From the NCBI GenBank assembly GCA_027972325.1, contig JAPMOS010000006.1:412501-476500 (forward strand): a DNA stretch of 64,000 nucleotides. Direction: 5' to 3'. This document shows positions 1 to 12,191 of this stretch, piece by piece. The notes below the pieces were generated by a model that was not told where the DNA came from, did no database searches, and saw only the letters and a program-made list of their open reading frames with translations. Position numbers and translations under genes: made by a program. The DNA is from Paratrimastix pyriformis (taxonomy: Eukaryota; Preaxostyla; Paratrimastigidae). Every line of letters starts with the position of its first letter. The first letter of the stretch is position 1.

Positions 1-3000
1 GAATCTTCAGCATGAGCCGCGGGGCTGCCGCCGCTGCATCGGCGGGCGGCGCGAAGGGAAGCGCAGCGACGGCGGGCGGGGTGGCTGTGGCAGGAGGGCC
101 GGCAGGGGGCAGGAAGAGGGAGGAGGACGCGGCGGGGAGGTAAGGCGGTGGGGCAGCAGCAGCGGATGGATCGCGCGGGAGCGGGGGCGGCGACTGGCTC
201 AACGGCACGGAGGGGCTGTCACCCTCAATGTCGATCAGCAAGTCCTCATCGGCCCCGTCCTCGTTGGGCTCCACCGGGGGCAACATCGGCATCACCGATG
301 GCTGGGGCTGGGGCTGCTGGGCCACCGGGGGTGGGGGTGGCGGTGGGGGCGGGGGCAGGGGTTGGGTCTGGCGGGCGGGGGCCGGCGGTGACAGGGCGCT
401 GGTGGCCTGGGGGCCGCCCGTGCTGGAACGGCGGGCCTTGGGGTCGAGGCTGAGGCCCAGCAGCGGGGCTGCCGGAGCGGGTGGCGATGAGGCGGCCAGG
501 GAGGCGGCCGCCTCGACCGCGGGTGGGGATGGCGGCGGCAGGGGTGCGGAGGGGGTGGTGGCGGGTGTGGTGGTGGTGCGGGAGACTTTGATGCGCAGCT
601 TGAGCCCCGTCGAGGCCGGTGGCGGGGCGGCGGGTGCGGCCACCGCGGCGGAGTGGTAGGGGGCCGCCCGCGCGGGCGCAGGGGCGGCCGTCGGGGGGGA
701 GATGGGCTCGTAGCCCATGTCCAGCAGGAGGTCATCCGGCCCACCGACCGCGGCACCGACAGCCGCAGCCGCAGCGCCGCCCTTTTGGGGCTCGCCCGCC
801 ACCGCCGCAGCCAGGAGGGGCGCAGCGTGGGCGGCCTTGTGGCGGTGGTGGTGCGGGTGGGGCACGGGAGCGGGTTGCTGCTGAGGGGCCGCCGGGCCGG
901 CCTCAGGGGCGGCGGTGGGCGGCGAGGACGCCCGGGGGTGCTTCCTGCCCCGGCTCGCCCCGCTGGCGCCATCGGGTGGGGGTGACGGGGTCCGGGCGGC
1001 GGGTGCCGGCGGGGGCGCGGGGGACACGGACGGCCCGGGCGAGGGGGCCGGGGACGCGGTCCGGGAGGGCGTCCGCCGGGCGGGGATGGCCTTCAGGGGC
1101 GGCAGCGCCGCGGCGGGCGGCCGGGCGGTGGGCGTGGCGGTGGCCTCGCGGTACTGCGGGGGCGGCTCGACCATGAAGGAGCGGGCCTCCTCGTCCCACC
1201 CGGCGGCATGCGTCGGCGGCCGGCCGGCCGGGGGCAGCGGGGCCAGCCCGTGCATGGGACGGTCCTCCTCGCGGGCCCCCAGGGCGTCGAGGCGCTTCTC
1301 ATACCGGGCCAGCTCGCGGGCCAGGGCCTCCGTCTCCTCGGGGGTCTCCTCCTCGTCCCCCAAGGGCTCCCCGGCAGCGGGCTGCGGCTGCTGTCCGGGG
1401 GCGGCCGGGGCCCCGAGGGCGGCCAGGCTGGGGTCGGCGAAGTCCTGCAGGTCGTCCTCGTCGCCCTCCTCGCCGGCCTCGCCCGGGGCGGCGCTCCCCC
1501 CGGCCGCCCCAGCCCCGGCGCCGGTGTCGCTGTCCTCGTTGTCGTCGTCGCGCACCATCAGCCCCGGCCGGGCACCCGCAGCACCCGGGAGGGCGGTGGC
1601 CGTGGCTGCTGCGGGGGGTAGGGCCTCCTCGCCGCCCTCCTCCCAGGTCATCATGCTGTCCTCCTCGTCGCCCGCCTCGTCGCCCGCCGCCTCGTCCGTC
1701 TCCTCGGCCGCGCCGGTGGCGGTGGCGGCATCACCGCCGTGGTCGATGTGCTCCAGCCCCAGCTGCATCATGCCCTCCTGGGCGCTCAGGATGGGCGCCA
1801 CCGGGGCGGTCGGCTTGGCCCTGGCCGCCAGGGACCCGGGCTTGGCCCCGGGGGGCCGCTTGATCTTGCGGGGCAGCGGCGAGGAGGCCGGCCCGGCGGC
1901 GGCCCCCGGGTGGCCCTGGTCTTCCTTCTCCTTCTCGTCGCGGGCCGTCTGCTCGGCGATGGCGTCCTCCAGCGGCTTGTACTGGGTCTCGTTCTGCACG
2001 GGGGGGGGGGGGGGGGGGGGGGGGATGGGGGGAGGCCGAGGAGCGAGCGGCCAGGTCAGGACGAGGGCAAGCAAAGCGGGGAGGAGACGATGCGCCTCCC
2101 CCCAAACACGAGTCGCCATCACAACTGCAGGCAGGGCGGGGGCGCTGGCTGTGCGTGGGAGGGACCTTGGCGTACTCGTCCATGCACAGCTTCAGCACCT
2201 GGTCGGCCTGGGGCGGGATGTGCTGGTTGGCGGGCTTCTTGTCGTTGTACTGCCGGGCGGGCGGGCGGTGTGCGTGTGCGGGGTGAGCGAAGTGGAGACG
2301 CACCCACTCTGCCATCAAAGCCAGGGGGCGGGGCGGGGTGGACATGGCGGGGAGAGGGGGGATGTGGCGGGGCGGGCGGGCGGACGGTATGTGCGTTTGC
2401 GCAGAGGAGGCGGATGTCGGCCAGGAAGCCGGCGAAGGACCGGTAGAAGGAGTCCCGCAGCCGCGAGCGGACCAGCCCCAGGTCCATCGGCTCGGCAATC
2501 ACATCCCGGTAGTCGGGCGCGTCCTGGCCAAGCGGAGCGGCGAGGGGGACGGAACGGGGGGGCGGGGACGAGATGAAGAAGATGAGGCGAGCCGCAGGCG
2601 GGATGGGGTGGGGGTGCCGAACGTGGCGTGTGGGCCGTGGGGTGCGCGTGTGGGGGACCTTGGGCTGGACGGGGGCGTGGAAGGGCTGGGCGTAGGGCTG
2701 CTTCCACAGGTCGCCCTCGAGGAACTTGAGGATGGCCGAGTTCAGGTCCACGTGGGCCGACGTCCGCCGGCTCTTCCGCACCACCGGAACCAGCGGCTTC
2801 TTGGCTGCCGGTGGGCGGGCGGGTGGGTGGGTGGGGCGATAAGTGGGTGGGTGGGTGGTGAGAGGCAGCAATGGATGGGGTCGGAGCCCAAGATGATCAG
2901 CACTAACAGAGAAGAGGCAGGAAGAAGGGGAAGAGGGCAGGGAAGAGGACGGACCGAGGGCGGGCGGGGTGCTTGCGGGCAGGTGGCGCTTTGGCTTGAT

Positions 3001-5725
3001 CTTGACCTTGAGCTCCTCGCGGCGCTTCTCCTCGATCTTCTTGTTGTCGATGACCAGGCTCAGGGCAGTCGCCCCGTGCTTGACCAGGCCCGCCTCGGCC
3101 GCCGTCGGTTGCTGCATCCACACACACACAGACACACACCCACACAGACACACACAGACCCACCAAACCACACCCACAGACACACAGACACGCCAATGAA
3201 CCATCGACGGTGGGGGCGTGGCATGAACATGGCATGCGTGAGTGTTCGCGGGGGGTGCGTGCATGGCGCGTTTCGCGAGTCGGTGCCTCTGATGGCGTGT
3301 GCATGAGCAGCGGGGGGCGGCAGGAGGGCGGCAGGAGTGCGGACGTCCTTGTCGTGCTCGCGGTACATGGGGCATGCCCGGTTGGTCTTGATGTGGCCCA
3401 CCTGGCCGCAGGCGGTGCAGCGGAGCTTGCACTGGCTCTTGGCCAGCTTGACGATGCCCCGGACGAGCTTCTTCTCCTTCAGCTCGGGCACCGCCTCCAG
3501 GATGGCCGCCGGGTCCTGGATGGCCGCCGTGCCGCTCGTCAGCGGGATGTACTTCTCCAGGGCGGCCCGCTCCTCGCCCAGCTTGGCGTTGGTCTTCCGC
3601 GTCCGGCGGAGCTGCCCCGAGGGAGATGAGGCGGGGAGGGAGGGAGGGAGGGAGGGATGGTGAGCACACGAGGGATGGATCGTTCGCGGGTGGGCGTGGT
3701 GGCGATAGCGGTGGCGGTGGCGGCGGGCGTGCCGTGCGCGTGGCGGGGAGGCGGGCGGGGGGAGGGAGCGGGGACCTTCTCGAGGAGCTTGCGGCGGGTC
3801 TTCTTCATCTCCTGCTTCTTCAGCTCGTCCTCGGGCGTCAGGGCGGCCGGCCCGTTGCGGCGGCGGCTCTCGCTCTGCCGGAGGATGTTCAGGAAGGCGT
3901 TGATCAGGCGCGGGTCCCGCTGGTAGGTGACGGTCACCTTCTTGTCGCCGTTGGGCAGCAGCTCCTGCAGGGCCGCACCCGCACCCGCCCAAGAGAGGGC
4001 CCGCCAAAGGGAGTGAGGAGGGCTGAAGGGTCGTCGAGGACCAAGCGGGGTCGCCTCCAAACACGCCCCACCCGCCCGCCCGCCCGCCCGCCCGCCCGCC
4101 CGCCCGCCCGCCCGCCCGCGCAGGGGCACCATCTCCATCTGGGTGGGGTGCGGGGGTGCGGACCGTGCTGGTTCGCTTGATGATCATCCGCTTCTTGCGT
4201 CCGGCGGGCCGGGGGAAGTTGGCCCCGTCGGCGGACCACTGCGAGCTGCCCATCAGCAGGCCGGGCCCCTCGGGCGGCTGGGCGGGCGTCCCGTCCGGCC
4301 CGGTGCCGGCCTCGCCCGGGGCGGTTGCGGCGGCATCGGCGGCGCCGGTCGTCGGGGGCGGCGGGACGGCCGCGTAAGGCACGAAGCCCAGCACCACGGC
4401 CCCCTCCAGGCCCGGAGCCACGGGGGGACCCCCTGCGGCGGCGGCGGCGGCGGCGGCGGGGCCGGCGTTGGCGGGCGTGGTGGCCGCAGGGGCGGGCGAC
4501 TTGGGGGCGGCGCCGTCGAAGTCCTGCAGCAGGGCCAGGTAGTCCTCGCGGTCCTTCTTCTCGGCCGTCGAGGGGGCGTTCTGGGCGGCGTCGGCGGTGG
4601 CGGCCAGGTGGCGGGCCAGCTCCTGCTGGAACTCGTCCAGCTCGTCGTCGCCCTCGTCCTCGTCGCTCAGCTCGTCCTCGTCCTCATCGTCCGAGGGCTC
4701 GTCGGCCTCTGCCTCGCCCTCGCCCTCGGCCCCCGCCGCGGCCGTCTCGGTCCCTGTCGGGGTCGGGCCGCCCGCGGGTGTCGTGGCCGTGGCCGTGGCC
4801 GTGGCCGTGGCGGGCGGCGGGCGGCGGCGCTGCTTCTTCTGCAGCTTTTTGGTGCGCTGGGCGCGCCGCTCGCGCTGCAGCTCGAGGGTCTTCTGGGCGG
4901 AGAGGACCTGCATCTGCTCCTGGAAGATGACCTCCCGCTGGGCCTGGTGCATCCACCGCTGCTCCTCGCCCGTCAGCTTGCTGCCCCGGGCGTACTTGGA
5001 CAGGTCGCTGGTGGCCTCGCCCGACTCGTACTGGTCGGTGGCGATGTGGCGCAGCAGCTTGACCCGGTCCCAGCGCGACAGGGAGGCGATCCGGCTGTCG
5101 GGCTCGCCCAGGTTGAGCAGAATCTGGCGCATCTCGTCCATCGAGAGCCGCCGGAGATCCCCGGCCCCGCCCACCGTCCGCTGCACGGCACACCCGCCGC
5201 CGCACCGCCCGCCCAAACCAACCACCGGCACAACAGGATGAGCGCCACGCTCCTCCGACGATGGAAACAGCCAGCATGGGGCGATGGCCACCACTCCACC
5301 CGATGAGCCCGGGGGGGGGGGGGGGGGGGGGGGCTGCGGACGGGGATGACCGAGGTGCGGTCCTCGACGCGGCTGTTGGCCCGGGGGGCCTGCTTGAGGT
5401 ACGAGAAGCCCGCGTTGCGGCCGATGGGGTCGCCCGGCCCCACCAGTTGGATGGTGATCTGCCCACGGGAACAGCCAGCCCACCCACCGTCACATCCAAG
5501 CCCCGCCCAAGCCCGGCGAGCCCGTCCCCATCCCACGGAAGAACTTCATGAGCCAAAGAGAGACCAGAAAAGGGAAACGGGAGAGAGCAGGGGAGCAGCG
5601 GGGAGGGGGAGGGAGGGAGGGAGGGAGGCAGGCAGGCAGGCAGGCAGGCAGGGGCAGGCGGACGTTGCCCCGCATGTACTCGATGAAGTTCGAGGTGAGG
5701 TTCCACGGGGTCATTTCCGTGTCGG

Positions 5726-5756
<31 letters not shown>

Positions 5757-8700
5757 CAGCATCATCTGCTGAGCCTGTGGGCGGGGGACAGCGTGGATGG
5801 CGAGAGTCAGGCGGAACCAAGAGCCGGGATGGGATGGAATGATGGGATGGGATGGGATGGGATGGGATGGGGTGGGACGGGACGGGAAGGAACGGGAAGG
5901 GAAGATGGGATGGGGTGGGGTGGGACGGGAAGGAACGGGATGAGATGGGGTGGGGTGGGACGAGTGGAGGACGACGGCAGCGAGGAAGGCAGGCGAGGCG
6001 CGTACGGACAGCCTGGGCGTTGGGGTCGTCCGAGGGGATGGTGTTGGAGGCTGGCGGGTGGGGGAAGCAATGTTGGGGGAGGGCAGGAGTGAGATTTGGG
6101 GACACGCAGCAGGGACGGGATGGCGGGACGACGCGAGGGATGCGGAGGCTCTGAAGGGCGGCAGGAAGGGGCGGGTCGGGTCGGGGGTCGGGTCGGGGGT
6201 CGGGGGTCGGGACGGGTCGGGGCGGACTTTTCCGGGCCCTGGAGAAGCCGGCCAGCATGGACTCGATCCGGCAGACCCGCTCGGGGGTCATCAGCTCCTG
6301 CAGCTTGTCCTGCACATGCCCATCCCCATCCACACACAGCAGCCCAAACGGCGTGCCGTTCGGCCGGCCGGCCGGCGGACGGAGGGAGGGAGGGCGTGTG
6401 GGCGACGCACGGAGGACACGGATGCCGGGGCATGGCGGGTGGATGGCGATGGGCGCGGACCTCGGTGAAGAGCTTGTCCATGTCGTTGACCTCCCAGTAG
6501 CCCTGGCCGCCCCGCACGTAGTGGGCCCAGTCCTTCAGCCGCTTGCGGATCTTCGACTCGGTCAGCGATTGGAAGGCCTGCAAGGCGCGAGCCGATGAAC
6601 AATGATGATGAGGGTGAGACTGTGACGAAGATCGATGGTGATGCGGCCAAGCGGCCAAGCGGCCAAGCGGGCTGTGGCTGTGGGCTGTGTGGGGCGCGGA
6701 CCGAGGTCACCTGGCCGATGCGGATGCGGCCGGCGTTCTTCTTGTGCTTGAAGTGGCGCGTGATGAAGACCGTCAGCCGGTCGTTGAGGTACTCCTGGTG
6801 CTGCTGCGACTGCACCGCCGGCACGACCACCTTGGGCTGCTGCTGGCCCACGGCGAAGCAGTTGTCGATCTTGCGGATGGTGCACGTGAAGGGCCCCGTG
6901 GTGGCCGCCGCCCGGGGTCTGCCCATCCCGTCGCCAGCCCCCAGCCCCCATCAGCCCCCATCAGCCCCCATCAGCCCCCATCAGCCCCCATCAGCCCCCA
7001 TCAGCCCCCATCAGCCCCCATCAGCCCCCCACCACCGAACGCGGCCAGCAAGGCGGTGGTGATGATGGGTGCGATTGGGCGGGCGGGGCGGGGCGGGGCG
7101 GGGCGGGGCGGGGCGGGGCGGGGCGGGGCGGGGCGGGGCGGGGCGGGGCGGGCGGGGCGGGTGGGCGGGGCGGGGCGGGGCGGGGCGGGGCGGGGCGGGG
7201 CGGGGCGGGGCGGGGCGGGGCGGGGCGGGGCGGGGCGGGGATGCGGACATGGTGCAGAGGAAGTCGGTCGGTCGGGGGTCGTGGGCGAACATGGGGGCCA
7301 GGAAGAGGTTGTTCTCGATGGAGCCCACGGCCGAGCCCTGGTCGACGTCCCCCAGGAAGGGCGACTGGTCCCCCAGCTCCAGGATGGCCGTGTCCCCGTC
7401 GGCGAACTGGCCCACCGACACACGGACACCGACATACGAATGGGCGCCACGTCAGGTGAAGGAGAAGAGGCGGAGGAGCGGGCGGCAGGGGCAGCCGGGG
7501 AGGGGGCAGCCGGACCTTGGGCTTGTATGCGTCCTTCTCGTTGAACTTGCGGTAGTAGTAGCGGACCCTGGTGGCCATGCCGCAGCCGCTCAGCAGCAGG
7601 GGGTACTCCTCGAGGTACTCCATCAGCACAACCCGGCCGTCGTTGGCCGTCAGGTCCCTGGGACCCGGCGGGGCGAGCAGAGGGCGGGCGCGATGAGGCG
7701 GGTGAGGACGCAAAGGCGAGGCTGAGCTAATCCCTTGCCTGGCCCCGCGCCCTCTCCGCTTTCCCCGAGCCCCAAGACCACCCCCGCTTCCCTCAAGGCC
7801 CTCCTCCTCCTTCTCCTCCTTCTCCTCCTTCTCCTCCTTCTCCTCCTTCTTCTCCTCCTTCTCCTCCTCGGCACGGCCGGGCGGGCTGCGGACCGTGTGT
7901 GCTTGAAGACCTCCAGGGGCCTGATGGCCTCGACCTCCTCGTCGCTCGGGGGCAGCGGGGCCGGCGCGGGCTCGTCGGCTGCCCCGGCGGCGGTGATGGT
8001 CGTCACGGCGGCGTTGCGGCGAGCCTTGTTCGAGCGGGCCTCCAGCCAGGGGGGCCGCAGCTCGGGCGCCAGGAAGGTGACCATCAACGGCGCCTGGAGG
8101 GGGCGGCAGCAGATGGTGGGCACACGTGACGCAGAGGCGGTGGTGGTGGTGGTGGTTGGCGGTGTTTGGTGGTGTTTGGTGGTGGTGGTGGAGGGTCGTG
8201 GGGACCTTGGGCGGCTCGCGCATCTGGGGCCGGTGCCAGAGCATCTTGTCCACCTGGGTCAGCTCGGTCTTCAGCGAGAGCAGGTGCACCGCGGGCCGCG
8301 AGTGGACCACCATGGGCCGGTTCTCGATGATCTTCACGTCGGGCGTGTTGGGGGGCGGGGCCACGGGCAGGGGCGGGCTCTCCTCGTCGTCGAGCTCCTC
8401 ATCCACCACCATCGTGAAGCTGCACCGGCGAGGGCCAGGCCGCGTGTGAGTGGTGAATGAGTCAGGGTCTGGGAAGGAGCGACGAGGAACGTCACCACCC
8501 GCCACTCCACCGCCACCGCCATGGTGGTGTGGTGCGGGGCAGGCCGCCTACGGACCGTTTCTTGGCGACCTGCATGCCGGCCTGGCTGGTCTGCTGCTGC
8601 TGGGGGGCCGCCCACAGGGCGATGGAGGTCAGGGGCTCCAGCAGCGACGCGGCCGGGGCGGCCCCGCCGGGGATGGGGGTGGCTGCCGGGGGGACCGCCT

Positions 8701-10972
8701 CGAGGGAAGGGGTCGGGCTGGCCGAGGGCAGCGGACCCGCCGCGGCGGGGGAGATGGCCACGGCCCCGGGTGTGGGGGTCGGCGTGGGAGCCCGCGCCCC
8801 CGCGGTCGGGGCGGCCCCGCCTGGCTGCTGCTGCTGCTGTTGTTGTTGTTGCTGCTGCTGCTGGGGCAGCTGGATGGCGGACCCCATCAGGACGGCAACA
8901 GGCTGGTGGTCGCTGCACAGACGGCGTCCAACGGCCACCCGCCCGCCCGTCGAGGGGCAATCGGTCAAAGGGAGAGCGATGAGACGAGGCCACGCACCAC
9001 CCCTCGCACCACCCCAGTGGGCCACCCTCGCCCCAGTCACCATCCACACAGAGCTGTCAACACCAACACATCCCGCAAGCCCCACGCACGCAGCATGTCG
9101 GTGGGGCAGCGGGTGGGGGAATGGAGGTGAGGGAGGCCGGCCGGACCCTTCGGCGCCCTCCTCGGGCTCGGGCGGGGGCGGCTCCTCCTCCTCCTGCATG
9201 CCCAGCACGTCCCCGATGCCCTTGCGCAGCTGCGGGTCGCGTTCGTCGATCTCCTCCTCGTCCGCACCCGCAGGCGCCGGGGCCGCCGGGGCGGCAAGGC
9301 TGAGGGCCGCCGGGGGCCGGACGGGGATGGGCGGGGGCGGGGGCACGCTCGAGGCGACCTCCTCCACCAGCAGGGCCACGTCGTTCAAGTCGAGCAGCAG
9401 CGGCACCGGCGCCGACGGGGCCCCGGCCCACCCGCCCGCAGCAGGGTGGCCGCCCGTGGTGGTGGTCGCCCCGGCTGCCTCAGCGCGGGCGCGGGCGCGG
9501 GCGGTGTCCCACTGGACGTCGCGCAGCCAGTCGGCCGTCAGCAGGTGCTGGTTGAGCGGGCGCACCGTGGGCACCCACTCCGTCCCGCCAAGGCCCACGG
9601 GGGCAGGGGCTGGTCGGGGTGCGCGGGGTGGCGGAGAGGGACAGGGAATATGACGTTGGGAGGGGCAGGTGGGAGGAGGAGGAGGGGTGGGGTGGGGGGG
9701 GGGGGGGGGGGGGGGGGGGGGTCGCCGTCGCCGCCGGACGGACAGATGCGTTTCCTGGGGCTGTTGGGCGCCGTGGTCGGGGCGGCGCCGGCATCGGCCG
9801 CGGAGTGCGGGGCCAGTGGGGCGGCGGCGGATGGAGGGCTTGGAGCGAGCCAGGCGGGGCTCGGGGTGGATCTTGTGGGTGCCCATCTTGGACCGGTCGT
9901 CCCACATGGCGGGGTCGTCCCAGGGCACCAGCGACAGCGGGTCGAACTGCGCCAAATACAACGCAACGCCCATGTCAAAACAGCAGGTTGGGCCGTGGGA
10001 TGAGTGAGGCGGGGGGGGGGGGGGGGGGGATGGGTGTGCCAAGACAAAAGGAGAAGGATGCGGTGCCCTGGGGGGGGGGGGGGGGGACGGACGACGGTCG
10101 CCTTGGGGGCGGCGCGCCCTTGGTCGGTGGCGGCGGCGGGCCGGTGAGTGATCATCGCCGCCGCGGCCAGTGGCCTCGCGCTGCCGTCACCCTCTTCATC
10201 CTCGCTGCTTTCCGCGTCGCTTTCACGGCGATCGTCTCCGCCTTCGGGGGCCACCTCCGGGTCGCAGGCCAGGTGGAGCAGCGCCTGGTCGGCCAGCAGG
10301 GCCGAGGCCGTGAGGGGCGGGGGTGTCGCTGCCGCCGGCGGGGAGCCTTGGACGGCCGCCGCGTGAGGGTTCCTTGATGCGACCTGCGGTATTGGTTCTG
10401 GCGGCGCATACGCGAACAGCGAGTTGAAAGGGAGAGGCCCCGCGGCATCGGGATCGGTGAGCGCCGGGTGGAGTTGGATTGGGCCCCTCCCGGTGATCTT
10501 CAATGAACCCAGCACAGTGCCAATGTTAAAGAGATTGGAGTACGACGAGTTGGGCAGGCTCTGGATCAGCGGGCGCAGCTCCTATTGTGATGATGGCGGT
10601 GTGCGCGCGATCCAAGGTAACAAACAGACCTCATTATCGAGATTACCATCTTCATCGAAGTTACCGAATGTTGACGCAAGAAGCGCCACGGTGCCTTTCC
10701 TCCTTTTGCCTTCAAAACGGTCGACTTGACCCACTGAGAGCCACTTTTTCTTTCTTTTTTACAGGCCTCATAACGTCTGTCAGACACAGCTGGCGGAAGA
10801 AAGCACTTGACACTGCTTGCGTTTTACAATCTTGCCCGAGATGGCTCGACCCTAAATGGTTGTGGTTGATAATGTAGTCGTCCCCGCATCGTCCAACACC
10901 CAATACGTCTCTAATCAAAGTCCCCGCGCTGACTTCCATTTGATTCGGCTGAGCTGCTGGGCATACGGACAT
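1..10972 (-). CDS. TAF1: TAF1, largest subunit of general transcription factor TFIID (partial, C-terminus beyond left edge)
   Basis: TFIID scaffold that binds core promoters and contacts TBP. Many exons align in order with TAF1. An N-terminal FGNFDEDGNLDNE segment (about 10,640-10,690) matches the TBP-regulating end. The DUF3591 core follows: DLTANDGRVVLMEY (about 7,650), SPFLGDVDQG and ENNLFLAPMF (7,290-7,370), a winged-helix SKIRKRLKDW (about 6,540), PWNLTSNFIEYMRGN (about 5,690), DLRRLSMDEMRQILLNLG (5,090-5,160) and LSKYARGSKL (about 4,990). A CTACGQVGHIKTNRACPMY zinc knuckle lies at 3,360-3,430. A single bromodomain is split over three exons (about 2,170-2,790), where animals have two. 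The tail is acidic and Pro/Ala-rich and still open at base 1. A polyglutamine run follows MMLQ at about 5,730-5,765. The start is inferred: ATG at 10,972, then a GTCTGA intron ending at about 10,733, keeps frame into the FGNFDEDG exon. Identity is certain; exon ends are approximate. Confidence 0.93.
4075..4120. repeat. (CCCG)n microsatellite in a TAF1 intron
   Basis: About eleven CCCG units between the exons of the region upstream of the zinc knuckle. A mirror-type GGGC run is found at 23,388-23,424 in the giant gene. Confidence 0.85.
6949..7030. repeat. 10-bp minisatellite in a TAF1 intron
   Basis: About eight exact copies of TCAGCCCCCA, in the same intron as the GGGGC array that follows. 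Confidence 0.9.
7079..7240. repeat. (GGGGC)n array in a TAF1 intron
   Basis: About thirty copies of GGGGC with two interruptions near 7,150-7,165. On the transcribed minus strand the RNA reads GCCCC. The plus strand could fold as G-quadruplex. Confidence 0.92.
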
Positions 10973-10993
10973 CTCCCCTCCAATTTCTTCGCC

Positions 10994-11042
10994 CACTTTA
11001 CCGGTTCAATCGAAGGCCTTCGCCCCTCTTTACCGGTTCAGC
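10994..11042 (-). promoter_or_regulatory. Twin 13-bp direct repeat upstream of TAF1
   Basis: The sequence TGAACCGGTAAAG (minus strand) occurs twice about 30 bp apart, directly upstream of the proposed TAF1 start, in an AT-richer gap between TAF1 and the Ser/His-rich gene. Position and exact duplication suggest a promoter element. No factor is known to me for it, so the role is inference. Confidence 0.35.
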
Positions 11043-11156
11043 GAGAAGGCGAGCGGGAGGTATGGGATGAGAAGGAGAAGCGAGGAGAAGGATAGAGGTA
11101 TTATCACGCGCTCGGAGGGGCGGGCCGCTGGCTGATGAATCTACAAATACCTCAGG

Positions 11157-12085
11157 TCATTTGCGGTGGCTGCTGGAACTGTGGCTGTGGCTGTGACCGT
11201 GATCATGGCTATGGCCTTGATCAGAGTCATGATGGTGGGGGTGGTCCTCCTCATGAGCGTGGTGGCTCCGACCCCTGCTGTGATGACGGTCATCTTCGTG
11301 CCCATGGCTCCGACCCCGGGCGTGGTGCTGATCCTCCTCTTCCTGGTCGTGGGCATGGTGACTCCGAGCCGAAGCAACTGGGTGGCTCGCGGAGGATTGG
11401 GCACTGTGCGACTTCGAGAGGGGCACGACCGGGGCCGGGTTGTGGTCGTGGTGGTGGTGATGCTCGTCATGGACAGGGACCGGCGGCAAAGGGGGAGGGG
11501 CTGTGGATGTGGCTGTGGCTGCCGCGACGGTTTGTGTTGGCGGGAGGTGGTGGCGCTGGGGAGAGCGAGAAGATCGTTTGTGGGCATTCTTCTTCTTCTT
11601 CTTTTCATCGCCTTCACTGCTGCTGCTGTCATCATCGGATGACTCACTCGCGTCGTGATGCTCATGGTGCTTTTTGCTGTGGTGATGATGATGATGCTTC
11701 TTCCTACAGAAGGAGCGCGTGAGCTGAAGAGAAACGAAGCATGAAGAGACTTTTTTTTCAGAAATTTTTCTGTTGCTTCCTGATTCATCATAGCTAAACC
11801 GGCTTTGTTGCTCAATTGCGGTTGGTACTTCTTCGCGCCTTTGATATTGCCCCCTTCATCATCTGATGTATCTTGTGACCTGCCGCGCGGAAGAATGAGC
11901 CACCAAGAAAGACGCGGTACGAACCCAAACAAGATGTTCGCAAGATCTTCGCCCGAGCTGCTCTCTGAGCTGGGGGAGCGTTGATGCTTTTTCTCCTTCT
12001 CGTGCGGCATAACAGATTTGGCCCGGGGTTGAGGGCCGCATCCGGGCTGGGATGACAAGACGTTGTCCCGTGAGTGGTCTTTCAT
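11157..12085 (-). CDS. Ser/His-rich low-complexity protein, function unknown
   Basis: Three exons can be joined. The first is MPHEKEKKHQRSPSSESSSG (ATG at about 12,010, or 12,085 if the longer in-frame start is used). The second carries SQDTSDDEGGNIKGAKKYQP and LSNKAGLAMMNQEATEKF. The third, after a TTCTGTAG acceptor near 11,706, has KKHHHHHHSKKHHEHHD, then acidic-Ser and Lys runs, and ends in repeated His-Asp/His-Ser/Arg-Gly-Arg-Ser-His blocks (11,160-11,490). No catalytic domain, signal peptide or membrane segment is visible. RS/SR dipeptides together with His tracts resemble disordered nuclear-speckle or metal-binding proteins, but that is only composition. Its stop lies about 180 bp from the TAF1 start, same strand. 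Confidence 0.6.
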
Positions 12086-12191
12086 TAGTCAGTCCGAGTC
12101 TCGTGTTAGTGCAGTCTCCTCCAAACATTACAACGCTCCGGAATCGAAGCGTATCTTTCCTTGCGGATGTCTGCCCAGGGCCACATCACGT

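Noticed and set aside
915-2576. Long plus-strand open frame of over 500 codons
   Set aside because: Shadow of the GC-rich TAF1 C-terminal exon on the other strand; low-complexity Ser/Ala/Gly content and no homology.
10712-10771. TAF1 first exon at ATG 10,771 with a 19-nt intron
   Set aside because: The upstream start at 10,972 with a GTCTGA donor keeps frame and fits the local donor motif, while 19 nt would be far shorter than the other introns.
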